Origin: Gammaproteobacteria bacterium
GTDB taxonomy: Bacteria; Pseudomonadota; Gammaproteobacteria; GCA-001735895
Direction of reading: 5' to 3'
Assembly (NCBI GenBank): GCA_021767985.1
Contig: JAASSH010000157.1
Coordinates: 1 to 5,967 of the forward strand
Length of the DNA: 5,967 nt
Shown here: positions 5,551 to 5,967 of the stretch, in pieces
Position numbering within the stretch: the first letter of the stretch is position 1
How the letters are laid out: the number at the start of each line of letters is the position of its first letter
Program-made: the position numbers and the translations under genes
The notes under the pieces: generated by a model
Databases searched by the model: none
Told to the model about the DNA's origin: nothing
The model's input: only the letters and a program-made list of their open reading frames with translations

Positions 5551-5967
5551 CAGCTGCTTGCGCATTGCTCGGACCAATGACTCTGACCCTATATTATCGA
5601 GCTCGTCGATCACGCCCTGCTGGTCGGCGGCGGGGCGGTTTTGACTGAGTTTGTACTTGCACTGGATTTCATCGATGACGATTTCAACGCCGACGATCGC
5701 CTTCAGCATCGCGTCGCGGTATTGCGGTTGCCACGGGGTTTCGAAGGCGGATTCGTAGCGGTGGCTCAGGCTGTCGACCAGGGTGGCGAGTTCGTCGGCT
5801 GCGTCGAACACCCGGCAATGCCCGTAAACGTGCAGTGCCTGGTAGTTCCAGGTCGGCACGCCAGGATTCTGGTACCAGCTCGGTGATATGTAGTCATGCG
5901 GGCCAAGGAAAGTCACCAGCACCTGTTGGTCGCCGAGCTGCTGCCATTGCGTGTTTTGTCGCGCGAG
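5545..5967 (-). CDS. PaiB-type FMN-binding protein (partial, C-terminal 141 residues)
   Basis: The frame is open through the right edge, so the N-terminus is missing; the first visible residues are LARQNTQWQQLGDQQVLVTF. Family hallmarks are FLGPHDYISPSWYQNPGVPT from about residue 20, TWNYQALHVYGHCRVFDA after it, the mid-region PWQPQYRDAMLKAIVGVEI, and the C-terminal KYKLSQNRPAADQQGVIDEL. These are typical of PaiB / FMN-binding negative transcriptional regulators, which have a split-barrel flavin-binding fold related to pyridoxamine phosphate oxidases. Known: Bacillus PaiB affects protease and sporulation genes; in proteobacteria the role is mostly unproven and may be enzymatic. A GTG at 5922 is internal, not the start, because the conserved sequence continues upstream of it. 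It is convergent with the PcaC-like gene and ends inside it, so it is probably not part of the demethylation cluster. Confidence 0.9.
   Translation of the reverse strand, partial: LARQNTQWQQLGDQQVLVTFLGPHDYISPSWYQNPGVPTWNYQALHVYGHCRVFDAADELATLVDSLSHRYESAFETPWQPQYRDAMLKAIVGVEIVIDEIQCKYKLSQNRPAADQQGVIDELDNIGSESLVRAMRKQLL

Noticed and set aside
5545..5922. PaiB-like gene as complete from a GTG at 5922
   Set aside because: The frame and family-like sequence (QWQQLGDQQ) continue upstream to the window edge, so the gene is truncated by the window, not short.

Overview
The window is a compact catabolic gene cluster from a moderately GC-rich bacterium, most likely a proteobacterium. That assignment is an inference from dense packing, the protein families present and a GTCATTCCCGCG-type intergenic repeat common in proteobacteria; no ribosomal or taxonomic marker is present.

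Layout. Positions 1-2488 form a leftward unit on the minus strand: an RpiR/SIS transcriptional regulator (1580-2488), a Rieske-type non-haem iron oxygenase alpha subunit (496-1593) overlapping it by 14 nt, then a class III PLP aminotransferase of the glutamate-1-semialdehyde aminomutase type (start at 446, C-terminus off the left edge). A 91-bp divergent control region (2489-2579) holds an 18-bp inverted repeat that overlaps a plausible promoter. To the right on the plus strand lie an 810-aa two-part flavoenzyme of the dimethylglycine/sarcosine dehydrogenase family (2580-5012), a 157-bp spacer with a hairpin-rich repeat element, and a small PcaC-like carboxymuconolactone decarboxylase family protein (5170-5550). 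The last gene, on the minus strand and cut by the right edge, encodes a PaiB-type FMN-binding protein whose stop overlaps the end of the PcaC-like gene.

How the genes may work together (inference). A Rieske oxygenase with the Glu-x2-His-x4-His iron site of carnitine/betaine-type demethylases, a flavin- and folate-linked N-demethylase and a class III aminotransferase together suggest stepwise stripping of N-methyl groups from a quaternary or tertiary amine, followed by transfer of the freed amino group. The RpiR protein probably senses a pathway metabolite and acts at the shared divergent promoter region. The substrate cannot be read from the sequence. No reductase partner for the Rieske protein and no transporter is inside the window. 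The PcaC-like protein may belong to the same pathway; the PaiB-like gene points the other way and is probably a separate unit.
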